Shown: positions 50,817 to 59,710, counted from the first letter of the stretch. The stretch is 64,000 nt of DNA from Acidobacteriota bacterium (GCA_026394075.1 JAPKYX010000018.1:1-64000), one strand, 5' to 3'. Notes: generated by a model from the letters alone, not told the origin. Translations and numbers: made by a program.

Positions 50817-51586
50817 GCGGCAACGCCGTGGTGATCGAACATCTGACCAAGCGATTTGGCGATTTCGTCGCGGTCGACGACGTCAACCTCACCGTCCAGC
50901 GGGGCGAGATCTTCGGATTCCTAGGCCCCAACGGCGCGGGCAAGTCCACCACCATCCGCGTGCTGTGCGGCCTGCTGGCACCCACTTCGGGACGGGCTAC
51001 CGTGCTCGACTACGACGTCGCCACCCAGCCGGAGCTGGTGAAGCAATCGATCGGCTACATGTCGCAGAAGTTCTCGCTCTACGACGATCTGACGGTGGAA
51101 GAGAACATCGACTTCTTCTCGGGCATCTATGGCGTCGCGCCGGGCAAGCGGGAGGAGCGCAAAGCCTATGCCCTCAAAATGGCTCGCATCGAGGATCGCC
51201 GTCACGACATGACCCGCCTGCTCTCCGGCGGCTACAAACAGCGTCTGGCACTGGGCTGTGCCATCTTGCATGAGCCCTCAATTGTGTTTCTCGATGAACC
51301 CACCTCCGGCGTTGACCCCATCGCCCGCCGCAGCTTCTGGGAGTTGATCCATCAGATGGCCGCCGAGGGCAAGACCGTGTTCGTCACCACGCACTACATG
51401 GATGAGGCCGAATACTGCCACCGCGTCTCGCTGATGTATGGCGGCAAGATGGTGGCACTGGGCACCCCGACGGACCTGAAGAGCGCGCTCGCCGCACGCC
51501 AGCCGGAGCTGATTTCTCCCACCATGGCGGATGTCTTTATCGAGACGATTGAGGCCATCGAAACGACTGAGGCGGCCCGAGCATGA
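50813..51586 (+). CDS. ABC transporter ATP-binding protein (second)
   Basis: A 257-residue nucleotide-binding domain with all canonical motifs: Walker A GPNGAGKSTT, Q-loop YMSQKFSLYDDLTVEENI, signature LSGGYKQRLALG, Walker B IVFLDEPTSGVDP and H-loop VTTHYMDEAEY. It is thus the catalytically complete partner of the preceding ATPase; in E. coli YbhF the two are fused in one protein. ATG 50813 overlaps the previous stop; earlier in-frame codons are only shadow. The C-terminal SPTMADVFIETIEA helix is typical of drug-export ATPases. Confidence 0.92.
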   Translation: MSGNAVVIEHLTKRFGDFVAVDDVNLTVQRGEIFGFLGPNGAGKSTTIRVLCGLLAPTSGRATVLDYDVATQPELVKQSIGYMSQKFSLYDDLTVEENIDFFSGIYGVAPGKREERKAYALKMARIEDRRHDMTRLLSGGYKQRLALGCAILHEPSIVFLDEPTSGVDPIARRSFWELIHQMAAEGKTVFVTTHYMDEAEYCHRVSLMYGGKMVALGTPTDLKSALAARQPELISPTMADVFIETIEAIETTEAARA

Positions 51587-52716
51587 ACCTCCGCCGTTAC
51601 CGCGCCATCGCCCGCAAGGAGTTTCTGCACATCACGCGGGACCCGCGCAGCTTGAGCATCTCCTTGACGCTGCCGCTAGTGATCCTGCTGTTGTTTGGCT
51701 ACGCGTTGTCGCTGGATGTCAACCGCATCCTCACCATCGTGGACGACCGGGACCGATCGCCCGAAAGCCGTGCGTTGATCGAGCGCTTCTCCAGCTCCGG
51801 GTACTTTCAAGTGACCGGCCAGGTCTCCGATACGCGAGAGATCAATGCCCAGATCGATGGCGGGCAGGCCATGGTGGCCATCGTGGTGCCGGCGAGCTTC
51901 TCGAAGCACATCGCCCAGGGGCAGTCAGCGGACGTGCAGTTGCTGGTGGACGGCAGTGACTCCAACACGGCGGCGATTGCCCGCGGTTATGCGGAGAACA
52001 TCGTGCGGCAGTTTGCGCTGGAGCAGCGGGAACGGGCCCAGAACCTCCGCGGTCTGCCCAAGACCAAGCAGCCGGTGGACCTGCGCGCCCGCATCGTCTA
52101 CAACGACGATCTGCGGTCGCGCAACTATATCGTGCCCGGCTTGATCGCCGTCATTCTGATGATCATCGCGTCGATGTTGACCTCACTCACCGTGGCGCGA
52201 GAATGGGAGACCGGCACGATGGAGCAGTTGGTCTCCACACCCGTCCGCCCGGTGGAACTGCTACTGGGCAAGTTGACCGCCTTCTTTGCGGTGGGCATGG
52301 TGGACATGTTGATCTGCCTGGTGGCCGCCATCTTCGTCTTCAACGTGCCGTTGAAGGGCAGCGTGGTGGCGCTTTTCGCCATCAGTATGCTGTTCCTGTT
52401 TGGCGTGCTCTGCTGGGGCATCATGTTGTCAACGGTGGCCAAGAATCAGGCGATGGCGTACCAGATGGGCATGCTGACCAGCTTCCTTCCGGCGTTCCTG
52501 CTGTCCGGCTTTATCTACTCCACCGAGAACATGCCCCTGGTGATCCAGGGCATCTCCTATCTGGTGCCCGCGCGCTACTTCATCACCATCCTGAAGGGCA
52601 TCTTCCTGAAAGGCGTCTCGCTGCGGGTGATGTGGGTGGAGGTGTTGTTTCTGGCGCTCTATGCCCTGTTCGTCTTTGTCCGGACCATGCGCAAGATGCG
52701 CTTGAAGGTGGCCTAA
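51583..52716 (+). CDS. ABC-2 type permease (first, YbhS/YhhJ-like)
   Basis: A 377-residue membrane subunit. It has an N-terminal helix (SISLTLPLVILLLFGYALSLDV), a large periplasmic domain (about 45-175: FSKHIAQGQSADVQLLVDGSDSN) and five C-terminal helices with the ABC-2 signature REWETGTMEQLVSTPVRPVELLLGK and GFIYSTENMPLVIQGISYLVPARYF. It starts at an ATGA overlap with the ATPase gene. The two permeases are related but not identical, so the pump is a heterodimer like YbhS/YbhR, exporting a still unknown substrate. Confidence 0.92.
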   Translation: MNLRRYRAIARKEFLHITRDPRSLSISLTLPLVILLLFGYALSLDVNRILTIVDDRDRSPESRALIERFSSSGYFQVTGQVSDTREINAQIDGGQAMVAIVVPASFSKHIAQGQSADVQLLVDGSDSNTAAIARGYAENIVRQFALEQRERAQNLRGLPKTKQPVDLRARIVYNDDLRSRNYIVPGLIAVILMIIASMLTSLTVAREWETGTMEQLVSTPVRPVELLLGKLTAFFAVGMVDMLICLVAAIFVFNVPLKGSVVALFAISMLFLFGVLCWGIMLSTVAKNQAMAYQMGMLTSFLPAFLLSGFIYSTENMPLVIQGISYLVPARYFITILKGIFLKGVSLRVMWVEVLFLALYALFVFVRTMRKMRLKVA

Positions 52717-52718
52717 CT

Positions 52719-53867
52719 ATGTGGGATCGGCTTCGTCATATCATCCGCAAGGAGCTGCTGCAAGCACTGCGGGAACCGCGTATGCGGGTGATGCTCATCA
52801 TGCCGCCGGTGCTGCAGCTGTTGATCTTCGGCTACGCCGTAAACCTGGACGTGGAGCATTCGCGCGTGGCGTTCATTGATGGTGATCGCACGCCCGCCAG
52901 CCGGGAGTTGCGCGCGCGCTTCGCCGGGTCGCGCTACTTTGTGGTGGTCGATGCGGCAGCAGAATCGGACCCTGACCTGATGCTGGATCGCGGCGACGTA
53001 CAAGCCGTGGCGCGCATCCTGCCCGGCTTCGCGCGCGACCTGGCACGGGGGCAAACCGCCACCATGCAGATCCTGATTGACGGCACCAACTCGAATGCCG
53101 CGTCGCTGATTTCGTCGCAGGCGGCGGGAGTGGTGTCCACCTATTCAGCCGAATGGCTCGCCCGGTGGCAGCAGGACCGGCTGGTAGGCCGGGCAGTGCT
53201 GGAACCCTTGCGGGTGGTGATCCCGCGTGTCCGCTCTGCTGACCGCGTCTGGTTCAACCCGGACCTGCTGAGCCGCAACTACTTCATCCCCGGCGTCATC
53301 GCCAACATCCTGGTGTTGGTCACCATCATGGTCACCGCCATGGCCATCGTGCGCGAGAAGGAGATCGGCACGATGGAGCAGCTGATGGTGACACCCATCC
53401 AGCCCATCGAACTGATGCTGGGCAAGACATTGCCGTTCGCGCTGGTAGGCATGGTCAACCTGGTGATGGTGACCGGCGTGGCGCTGCTGTTGTTTAAAGT
53501 GCCCTTCCGCGGGAGCTTCCTGTTCCTGGCGGCTTCCACGGTGCTGTTCCTGATGACGACGCTGGGCGCGGGGCTGTTCATCTCCACGCTGGCGCAGACG
53601 CAGCAGCAGGCGATGTTGTCCACGTCGATGTTCTTCCAGCCGGCCTTCATGCTGAGTGGCTTCACGTTCCCCATCCGCAACATGCCGGAGATGGCGCAGT
53701 GGATCACCTATATCAACCCACTGCGCTACTACATGGAGATTGTCCGGGGAGTGTTTCTGAAAGGCAATGGCGCGGAGACGTACTGGCCGCAGATGCTGGC
53801 ATTGTTCACGATCGGAACGGTGATTTTGGCCGTCAGCGTGTTCCGCTTCAAGAAGCGGCTCGACTAG
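52719..53867 (+). CDS. ABC-2 type permease (second, YbhR-like)
   Basis: A 382-residue permease paralogous to the preceding one: first helix MLIMPPVLQLLIFGYAVNLDVE, extracytoplasmic domain (about 45-175: FARDLARGQTATMQILIDGTNSN), then REKEIGTMEQLMVTPIQPIELMLGK and SGFTFPIRNMPEMAQWITYINPLRYY. ATG 52719 lies 2 bases after the previous stop; the long frame further upstream is a shadow of the first permease. It is the last gene of the regulator-TolC-HlyD-ABC-ABC-permease-permease operon and ends 12 bases from a convergent gene. Confidence 0.92.
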   Translation: MWDRLRHIIRKELLQALREPRMRVMLIMPPVLQLLIFGYAVNLDVEHSRVAFIDGDRTPASRELRARFAGSRYFVVVDAAAESDPDLMLDRGDVQAVARILPGFARDLARGQTATMQILIDGTNSNAASLISSQAAGVVSTYSAEWLARWQQDRLVGRAVLEPLRVVIPRVRSADRVWFNPDLLSRNYFIPGVIANILVLVTIMVTAMAIVREKEIGTMEQLMVTPIQPIELMLGKTLPFALVGMVNLVMVTGVALLLFKVPFRGSFLFLAASTVLFLMTTLGAGLFISTLAQTQQQAMLSTSMFFQPAFMLSGFTFPIRNMPEMAQWITYINPLRYYMEIVRGVFLKGNGAETYWPQMLALFTIGTVILAVSVFRFKKRLD

Positions 53868-53879
53868 CAGGCCATCGCC

Positions 53880-55664
53880 CTAGACGACAGCGGTGGAGAA
53901 ACCACCGGCCAGGGTCAAGGAATGCCCTCGTTGGGCGGCCGCTTCGGCCAGATCGTGCCGCACCTGGGCGATCACGCTGTCCCAGTCGCCACGGCGCGGC
54001 TGGCGATAGAGCGTCATCGACGGATACCAGGGACTGTCCGGCCGGTCGAGCATCCAGCGCCAGTCCGGCGCATGCGGGATCAGCGCCCACACCGGGCATC
54101 CCAGCGAACCCGCCAAGTGCGCCACCGAGGTATCAACGCTAATCACCAGATCCATCTGGGAGATGGCCGCCGCCGTATCAGCAAAGCTGTGCAAGTGCTC
54201 CGCCAGCGAGATCATGCCCTCCGGCGCCACCACATCCGGTTGCAGGGTGAACCAGTGGACGCCCAGGTCCAGCAGCGGGCGGACGCTGTCCAGCGGAATG
54301 GAACGATGGTGATCGTTTTTGTGATTCGGATTACCCAGCCAGACCAGGCCAATCCGGGGACCGCTAAATGGCGTGAGCCGCGCTTCCCACTCCCGGCTGG
54401 CTTCCTCGGGTACCTCGACATAGGGAATCGGTGCCGGGATTGTCTCCAGTGTCGTGCCGAACAGCAGCGGCAGGCTCATGATCGGAATCTGTGCCTCGAT
54501 CAACGGCAGCTCTTCGCCAATCGCGAACACTTCCCCCACACCGGGCACGCTCTTCATCAGGGGCACCAGCGGAGCATGGCATTCCACCACGACAGAGGTG
54601 CCACGGGCCTCAGCCATGGCGGCATAGCGGATGAACTGCAGCGTGTCGCCCAAGCCTTGCTCGGCCCAAAGCAGCACGCGCCCGCCATTCAGGTCCTGGC
54701 CCGCCCAGCGGGGATGTTCGCCATGACGCCGGATGCTGCGCACCTGATCAAAGCGCCATTCAAAGCCGCGCCAACCGGCGGCCAGATCGCCCTGCAGCAG
54801 CCGGACCAGCCCCATGTTCCAGTTGGCCTCCGCATGGTGCGGATCAAAGGTCAGGGCGCGCTGGTAACTGGATACGGCGCCGTCCAGATCATTCAGTGCC
54901 AGCAACACATTGCCCAGATTGTTGTGCGCCTCACGATGATGCGGCCAGTCCGTCAACAAGCGGCGGTAGGTGTTGGCGGCGTCGTCCAGCCGGTCTTGCT
55001 GTTGCAGGGCCAGGCCCAGGTTGTAGCGCGCTTCGCCATAGTGCGGCGCGTAGCTCAACGCTCGCCGGTAGGAGGCCACGGCGCTATCGAGACGCCCACT
55101 GGCGTGTAGCAGGATGCCGAGATTGTTGTGCGCGTCCTTGTGCTTGGGAGAGAGCGCCAATGTGCGCTCATAGCAGCGCAAGCCGTCGGCCGGGCGGTTC
55201 AGCATCGTCAGCGTGACGCCCAGGTTGAACCAGGCCTCCGCATTGCTGGGCGCCAGCACCGTGCAGCGCTCGTAGTGATGCGCGGCTTCGTCCAGTTGGC
55301 CGCCGCGATGCAGCAGATTGCCCAGCCGCCAGAGAATGCCTGCGTCGTCGGGCTGTTGATCCAGCGCCTGACGATAGCACGCAATCGCGCCGGAAAGATT
55401 CTGTTGGTGTTCGAGAATGGCCCCCAGGTGGGAGCAGTAGATGGCCGTCGGGCCGCCCAGCCGGATGGCTTGGGCGATCAAGCTGCAGGCCTTGTCCGCG
55501 TGGCCGCTTTCAGCCGCAATCACACCCAGCAGGTCCAACGCATCGGGATCTTCCGGATGCTCAGCCAGAATGCGTGAGAGCACGCGTTCTGCTTGGCGCA
55601 GCCGGCCAGACCGGTGGTGGGCCACGGCGCGGTGAAAATTAGCGCGATGGGGTGAGGCAGTCAC
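53880..55664 (-). CDS. TPR-repeat protein with C-terminal glycosyltransferase-like domain
   Basis: A 594-residue soluble protein. The N-terminal half (about 5-290) consists of about eight TPR repeats (e.g. AWFNLGVTLTMLNRPADGLRCYERTLALSP, HKDAHNNLGILLHASGRLDSA). The C-terminal half (about 300-590) resembles GT9/heptosyltransferase-like domains: LLWAEQGLGDTLQFIRYA, GPRIGLVWLGNPNHKND, DLVISVDTSVAHLAGSLGCPVWALIPHAPDWRW. Such TPR-glycosyltransferases are common next to flagellin genes and are candidates for flagellin O-glycosylation. Here the gene lies just downstream of the giant flagellin on the same strand. GTG 55664 has AAGGAA at 6 bases. Confidence 0.88.
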   Translation of the reverse strand: MTASPHRANFHRAVAHHRSGRLRQAERVLSRILAEHPEDPDALDLLGVIAAESGHADKACSLIAQAIRLGGPTAIYCSHLGAILEHQQNLSGAIACYRQALDQQPDDAGILWRLGNLLHRGGQLDEAAHHYERCTVLAPSNAEAWFNLGVTLTMLNRPADGLRCYERTLALSPKHKDAHNNLGILLHASGRLDSAVASYRRALSYAPHYGEARYNLGLALQQQDRLDDAANTYRRLLTDWPHHREAHNNLGNVLLALNDLDGAVSSYQRALTFDPHHAEANWNMGLVRLLQGDLAAGWRGFEWRFDQVRSIRRHGEHPRWAGQDLNGGRVLLWAEQGLGDTLQFIRYAAMAEARGTSVVVECHAPLVPLMKSVPGVGEVFAIGEELPLIEAQIPIMSLPLLFGTTLETIPAPIPYVEVPEEASREWEARLTPFSGPRIGLVWLGNPNHKNDHHRSIPLDSVRPLLDLGVHWFTLQPDVVAPEGMISLAEHLHSFADTAAAISQMDLVISVDTSVAHLAGSLGCPVWALIPHAPDWRWMLDRPDSPWYPSMTLYRQPRRGDWDSVIAQVRHDLAEAAAQRGHSLTLAGGFSTAVV

Positions 55665-55915
55665 AAGGTTCCTTAACGCAGCATTCCAAGCGATTGGAAT
55701 TGCAGAAGTGTCGAGACAGGAGTCGAAACGCCCGCTCCGCTGATGCCCCTAGGCAGCAGGCGGTTGGCGTCACCGGTGAGTGGGATGGGATGAAGTGAGA
55801 AACAGCGATCCGCTGCCCGGCCTCAAGAGAGCACCCCAGCCCGGGCCGGAGGCAGGCGCGTAAACGCCCACCCCACGGCACCAGACCGGAGGAACCACTC
55901 AATTAGCCGCTGAGC
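55665..55915 (-). other. Intergenic region between flagellin and TPR-glycosyltransferase with strong hairpins
   Basis: These 251 bases contain no convincing ORF. After the flagellin stop the minus-strand transcript can fold GGCCGGAGGCA (55844-55854, plus-strand coordinates) against TGCCCGGCC (55814-55822). CAGCG (55803-55807) then pairs with CGCTG (55811-55815), followed by TTT. Together these may act as the flagellin terminator. Nearer the TPR gene, ATTCCAA (55683-55689) and TTGGAAT (55694-55700) form a perfect 7-bp stem with a four-base loop. I could not match the region to a known riboswitch class. Confidence 0.4.
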
Positions 55916-58900
55916 TTAGCCTCGGAGGAGGGCCAGCACAGCCTGCGGGGCGGAGTTGGCCTGCGCGAGGGCGGCAACGCCGGCCTGCGAGACAATCTGC
56001 GCCTTGGTCAGGTTGGCCGCTTCCGCCGCCAGATCGGCGTCACGAATGCGGGATTCCGATGCCGCCAGGTTGGTCAGCTGGGAGCTGGCCAGGTTGACGG
56101 CGAAGTTCAGCTGGTTCTGACCGCGACCGACGACGGCTTGGGCATTACCCAAGGCCGAAACGGCTGCCGATAGAGCGCTCACCGCGGATTCGGCAGCAGC
56201 CTGCGTGTCGATGGCGCTGTTGGAACCCGCGCCCACGACGGCCGACTTGTCGATGCCGCCCGAAGGCTGCGTGAAACCAGTGGCGCCCGGCGTGGAGCCG
56301 ACGCCCACTTCAAAGCCACCGCCGCTGCTGAGGAAGCGGATCTTCTCCGCGCCGCCCGTGTTTTCCTTGACGGCCACGATCTGCTTGAGCGTAGCGTTGT
56401 TGGATTGCTGGAGCGAATCGTTGATCGCCTTCACGGCGTCATCGATGGTGCGGCCATTGCGGGCGCCGTTGTCGTTGCGCAGCGTGACGCTCAAGCTCTG
56501 CTTGGTGCCAGAGGCGTCGCTGGCGGTGATGGTGACGGACTGGTCGTCGCCACCGAAGGCGAGGTCGGTGTAGGTGATGGCCGTGGTGGCGTTGGCGCCG
56601 GCGGCATTCACCGTCGCGCTGGTGGCGGAGGCTCCTTGGGACACTGTGCCCGTGAAGGTTGAACCCGCCTTGCCAAAGCCCAGGTCGGTATTGCCGTAGG
56701 TGGTGACGCGGAACGAGGTGTTGTTGTTGGAGGCCAACACCAGTTGATTGGAACCGTCGAAGGAGGCCTGGAGACCCGCGTTGCGTAGATCACTATCGGC
56801 GGCGATAGCCGTGTTGATCTGGTCGGCCACGTCCTGCCGGATGGCGGCAGCGGTGCTGCCAGCGCCCACCTGCCCGAGGGTCAGTCCGAGGTCGGAGAGG
56901 GTGACGCTGCCCGTCCCCGTGGAAACCACAACGGACGAATTGGCACCGGTGGTGTTGGACCGGAGACGGAGAGAGGAGTTGGCACCAGTGCCCACCACGT
57001 CCGCCGTGACGCCGATGTTGGCAGCAGTGATGTCGGCGGCGATGTCGCTGATGGTGTCGCCGGTCGTCAGGGTGACTGCGGCAGCAGCGGTTCCGTCCAC
57101 CACCAGGAAGAGGCTGGTGGTGGCCAGGGTGATGGCACCCGCACCCACGGCAGTTCCGGTGACTTGGCCACGGTCAGAAAGCTGAGTGACCGTGACGGAG
57201 TTGCCTGAGCTGGCCGCGCCATTCAGAGAGAACTGCAACGTACCCTGCTGAGAAGTGTTGGCTGCATCAAACGTTCCCGAGAACGAAGAACCGGCAGTGA
57301 TGGTGGTGTAGTCAAACGTGGCACCGCTACCCGCCTGGAAGGAGCCAAAGCCAAGCTTGTTCTGCGTGTCACCGGTCACCGAAACCTGGAAGCTCTCGCC
57401 GTTGGAGCCCTTGAAGACCAGGTTGTTGCCCGCCACCGCGGTGGATAGCGTGATGCCAGCCGCCAGCAGGGAGCTATTGTTGCTGACCTTGCTGACCAGG
57501 TCCGTGAGAACCGATGAAACAGTGCTGGTTCCGGCCGTGATCGCGTTGAGCGAAACATCCACCGGGCTGTCTAAACCGCCGCCCTGGAACCGGAAGGTGA
57601 TGTCACCCGCGGCCTGGAAGGTGTTGGTGGTGGACGTCGTGCCGGCGGTCAGGCCCAGCGCCGTGTAGGCGTTAGTGGCCGAGGTGTTCACCGTGACGGT
57701 GTCGCCAGAGTTGGTGGCCGTCAGCGTGATCCGGTTGTTGGATTCGACGGTGGCCGTCACCTTGTTGGCCAGAACGCCGACCGAGGCCGCAATCTGAGTG
57801 TTGATGTCGGCCGCGATCTGGGCCTTGGTGAGGTTAGTGCCGCCGGTGAGGGTGAGCGACGCCGTCTGCCCGCCGACAGTTAGGTTGATCAGGTCAGTTG
57901 AACCGGTGGTGATAGTAGCCGTGGCGCCGGTGTTAGTGGCGGTCAGGTTGGCACCGCCCGCCACCGCCCGGTTGCCCTGGACGCGGGCGTTGACATCGGC
58001 GCCGGTGGAGGCAGACGCGGCTGTGGTGGTGACCACAGCACCTGTGGTGTTCAAGCCCAGGCGCGAGGCTAGGGTGCCGTTGGTGATGGCCACCGAAGAC
58101 GTGGAACTGTTGCCTTTGGACTTGATGACAACCTGGTTGCCTTCCAGGTAGGCGGTCGCCGCGGCCGCAAAGTTGGTGTTGGCGTTCAACTGCGAGACGA
58201 TGGAACCCTTGGAGGTGGTGCCGCCCGCGAGGTTGTCAGTAAAGGACACAGCGATCGCCGAGCCGCCATCAATGGCGACACTTAGAGAAGTGGCACCGTT
58301 GGTGTTGACATTGACGCCGGTGTCGGAGCCCGTGGTGGAGGCATTGCGCTCGTACTTGCCCAACAAGGCATTGGCCGTGCGGTCGCCGGCTTCCACCTGG
58401 AAAGCCGTGGTGGAGGAGTTGAAGGCCAACTGCTGCTTGCCGGTGGAATCCGTGACAACGGAAGCCCGGATGCCGGCATTCTTCAAAGCGGTAGCCGATT
58501 GCGTACCGGCCGCACCGGCGGAGTCGATCGCGCTATTGATGTTGGCCACCAGGTCGGCCGTGCTGCCGACGGCATTGGTGTTGACATCAATGTTGACGCC
58601 CTGACCGGAGAAGCCCGGCCCACGCAGGGTGAAGCGGGTCTTGTTGGCGGAGGCGAGCGAGGCGCTGTTGGAGGCGTTGCCCAGAATCTGCGCCAGGCTG
58701 GTGGTGGAAGAACCGGTACCAATGTCGGTGCCGTCGACACCCTTCGCCTGCACGCCCTTCAGGCCCAGGCTCTTGGTGTCAACCGTGGAGGCGGACAGAT
58801 CAAGCGCCACGGCGCCGTTGCTGATCTGGGTGATGCCGCCGGAGGCCTTGCCGCCACCGATGAACACCGACAGCGACTTGGCGAACTCGCCAGACGTGTT

Positions 58901-59293
58901 CAGGCCGATGGCCTGCGCCTGACGGTCAATTTCACCGAGGACGCTCTGGAATTCGCTGTTCAGCACGGTGCGCGAACCGGTGAAGGTTCCCGAAGCGGAC
59001 TGGGTGGCCAGGGTACGGGCGCGGTCGAGCAGTTTCGAAATGTTGTTGATGCCGCCGTCGATGATCTGCAGCTGGCTGAGACCGTCGTTGGCGTTACGGA
59101 TACCTTGAGTCAACACCGCCTGGTCGGAACGGAACCCGTTGGCGATGGCCAAGCCCGCGGCGTCGTCGCCGGAGGCCGTGATGCGCAAGCCGCTGGTGAC
59201 GCGGCCAATGGTCTTTTGCTGGAAGTCGCTGTTGACGCGCAGATACTCTTGAGCCTGCAAGGCAGCGATGTTGGTGTTGGTGGAAAATGCCAC
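55916..59293 (-). CDS. fliC: Giant flagellin
   Basis: An 1125-residue flagellin, more than twice the usual 270-550. The conserved D0/D1 ends are intact: TNIAALQAQEYLRVNSDFQQ and TSGLRITASGDDAAGLAIAN, with NDGLSQLQIIDGGINNISKLLDRARTLA, at the N-terminus (about 1-140), and NQLNFAVNLASSQLTNLAASESRIRDADLAAEAANLTKAQI to QANSAPQAVLALLRG at the C-terminus (about 1040-1125). The roughly 900-residue variable region is rich in Thr, Ser, Ala, Asn and Gly and holds several flagellin hook-IN-like segments. Lys, Trp and Cys are scarce. GTG 59293 is the start with GGAGA at 8 bases. csrA and fliW lie upstream, and the leader has likely CsrA sites. Confidence 0.95.
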   Translation of the reverse strand: MAFSTNTNIAALQAQEYLRVNSDFQQKTIGRVTSGLRITASGDDAAGLAIANGFRSDQAVLTQGIRNANDGLSQLQIIDGGINNISKLLDRARTLATQSASGTFTGSRTVLNSEFQSVLGEIDRQAQAIGLNTSGEFAKSLSVFIGGGKASGGITQISNGAVALDLSASTVDTKSLGLKGVQAKGVDGTDIGTGSSTTSLAQILGNASNSASLASANKTRFTLRGPGFSGQGVNIDVNTNAVGSTADLVANINSAIDSAGAAGTQSATALKNAGIRASVVTDSTGKQQLAFNSSTTAFQVEAGDRTANALLGKYERNASTTGSDTGVNVNTNGATSLSVAIDGGSAIAVSFTDNLAGGTTSKGSIVSQLNANTNFAAAATAYLEGNQVVIKSKGNSSTSSVAITNGTLASRLGLNTTGAVVTTTAASASTGADVNARVQGNRAVAGGANLTATNTGATATITTGSTDLINLTVGGQTASLTLTGGTNLTKAQIAADINTQIAASVGVLANKVTATVESNNRITLTATNSGDTVTVNTSATNAYTALGLTAGTTSTTNTFQAAGDITFRFQGGGLDSPVDVSLNAITAGTSTVSSVLTDLVSKVSNNSSLLAAGITLSTAVAGNNLVFKGSNGESFQVSVTGDTQNKLGFGSFQAGSGATFDYTTITAGSSFSGTFDAANTSQQGTLQFSLNGAASSGNSVTVTQLSDRGQVTGTAVGAGAITLATTSLFLVVDGTAAAAVTLTTGDTISDIAADITAANIGVTADVVGTGANSSLRLRSNTTGANSSVVVSTGTGSVTLSDLGLTLGQVGAGSTAAAIRQDVADQINTAIAADSDLRNAGLQASFDGSNQLVLASNNNTSFRVTTYGNTDLGFGKAGSTFTGTVSQGASATSATVNAAGANATTAITYTDLAFGGDDQSVTITASDASGTKQSLSVTLRNDNGARNGRTIDDAVKAINDSLQQSNNATLKQIVAVKENTGGAEKIRFLSSGGGFEVGVGSTPGATGFTQPSGGIDKSAVVGAGSNSAIDTQAAAESAVSALSAAVSALGNAQAVVGRGQNQLNFAVNLASSQLTNLAASESRIRDADLAAEAANLTKAQIVSQAGVAALAQANSAPQAVLALLRG

Positions 59294-59300
59294 TGTTTTC

Positions 59301-59306
59301 TCTCCG
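59301..59306 (-). promoter_or_regulatory. Flagellin ribosome-binding site with CsrA-type GGA
   Basis: On the minus strand ACGGAGA precedes GTG 59293 by about 7 bases and decides this non-ATG start. The GGA core also fits a CsrA site overlapping the Shine-Dalgarno sequence, as at BS2 of the Bacillus hag leader. Confidence 0.6.
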
Positions 59307-59356
59307 TGAAGTGTAGGTTCCGCCCGGCGGCTGGGCCGTCTGACGTAAGGTCAAGG

Positions 59357-59372
59357 CGGGAATCCTTTCCCG
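59357..59372 (-). promoter_or_regulatory. Candidate CsrA-binding hairpin in flagellin leader
   Basis: The minus-strand RNA reads CGGGAA-AGGA-TTCCCG: a perfect 6-bp stem with an AGGA tetraloop, the structure CsrA prefers (GGA in a hairpin loop). It lies 64-79 bases before the flagellin start. Together with the GGA in the Shine-Dalgarno region, it resembles the two-site CsrA target of hag in Bacillus. The sequence is observed; binding is inferred. Confidence 0.6.
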
Positions 59373-59393
59373 TCAGTTCTGACCTCACGGGGC

Positions 59394-59402
59394 ATATCGG
59401 AA
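59394..59402 (-). promoter_or_regulatory. Possible sigma-28-type -10 element of the flagellin promoter
   Basis: The minus strand has TTCCGATAT, close to the -10 (GCCGATAT) of flagellar sigma-28 promoters. A convincing -35 (CTAAA-like) 15 bases upstream is not evident. If used, transcription would start near 59386, giving a leader of about 92 bases that includes both CsrA-type sites. Confidence 0.35.
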
Positions 59403-59485
59403 CCCAGCTACGGGGTGTGAGAGAAATTTTGAAATTTGCTTGACAGCGGTATGCGCCCCGGGGAATGGCCGCGTCAAGCCAAGGG

Positions 59486-59710
59486 TTAGCGCAGCCGTTC
59501 CAGCAAACCAGCCAACCCCGCGGGCACGGCATTGCGGGCCGCCGAACGGTTGGCCTGGGAGGTCTCGAAGATCTCCTTACGCAGGATCAGGACCTCTTTG
59601 GGGGCGCGAATCCCCAACTTCACCTGCGAGCCTTCAATCTCGAGTACCTCAACTTCGGTGTTCTCGCCCAACAGGAGACATTCGCCCGCGCGCCGCCGGA
59701 TCACCAGCAT
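59486..59710 (-). CDS. csrA: Carbon storage regulator (translational regulator CsrA)
   Basis: A 74-residue RNA-binding regulator. MLVIRRRAGECLLLGENTEVEVLEI, VKLGIRAPKEVLILRKEIF match the CsrA fold, and the RNA-contacting Arg44 (ILRKEI) is in place. The tail (QANRSAARNAVPAGLAGLLERLR) is a little longer than in E. coli, as often in FliW-dependent CsrA. ATG 59710 is the family start; the frame continues upstream through fliW. It follows fliW with a 1-base gap and is expected to repress translation of the flagellin encoded next, relieved when FliW binds it. Confidence 0.95.
   Translation of the reverse strand: MLVIRRRAGECLLLGENTEVEVLEIEGSQVKLGIRAPKEVLILRKEIFETSQANRSAARNAVPAGLAGLLERLR

Noticed and set aside
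55665-55915. Cobalamin, c-di-GMP or fluoride riboswitch
   Set aside because: I compared by eye with the conserved cores of these classes and found no match on either strand.
58499-59443. 314-codon plus-strand frame opposite the flagellin N-terminus
   Set aside because: Shadow of flagellin codon bias, Gly/Val/Arg-rich with no recognisable motif.
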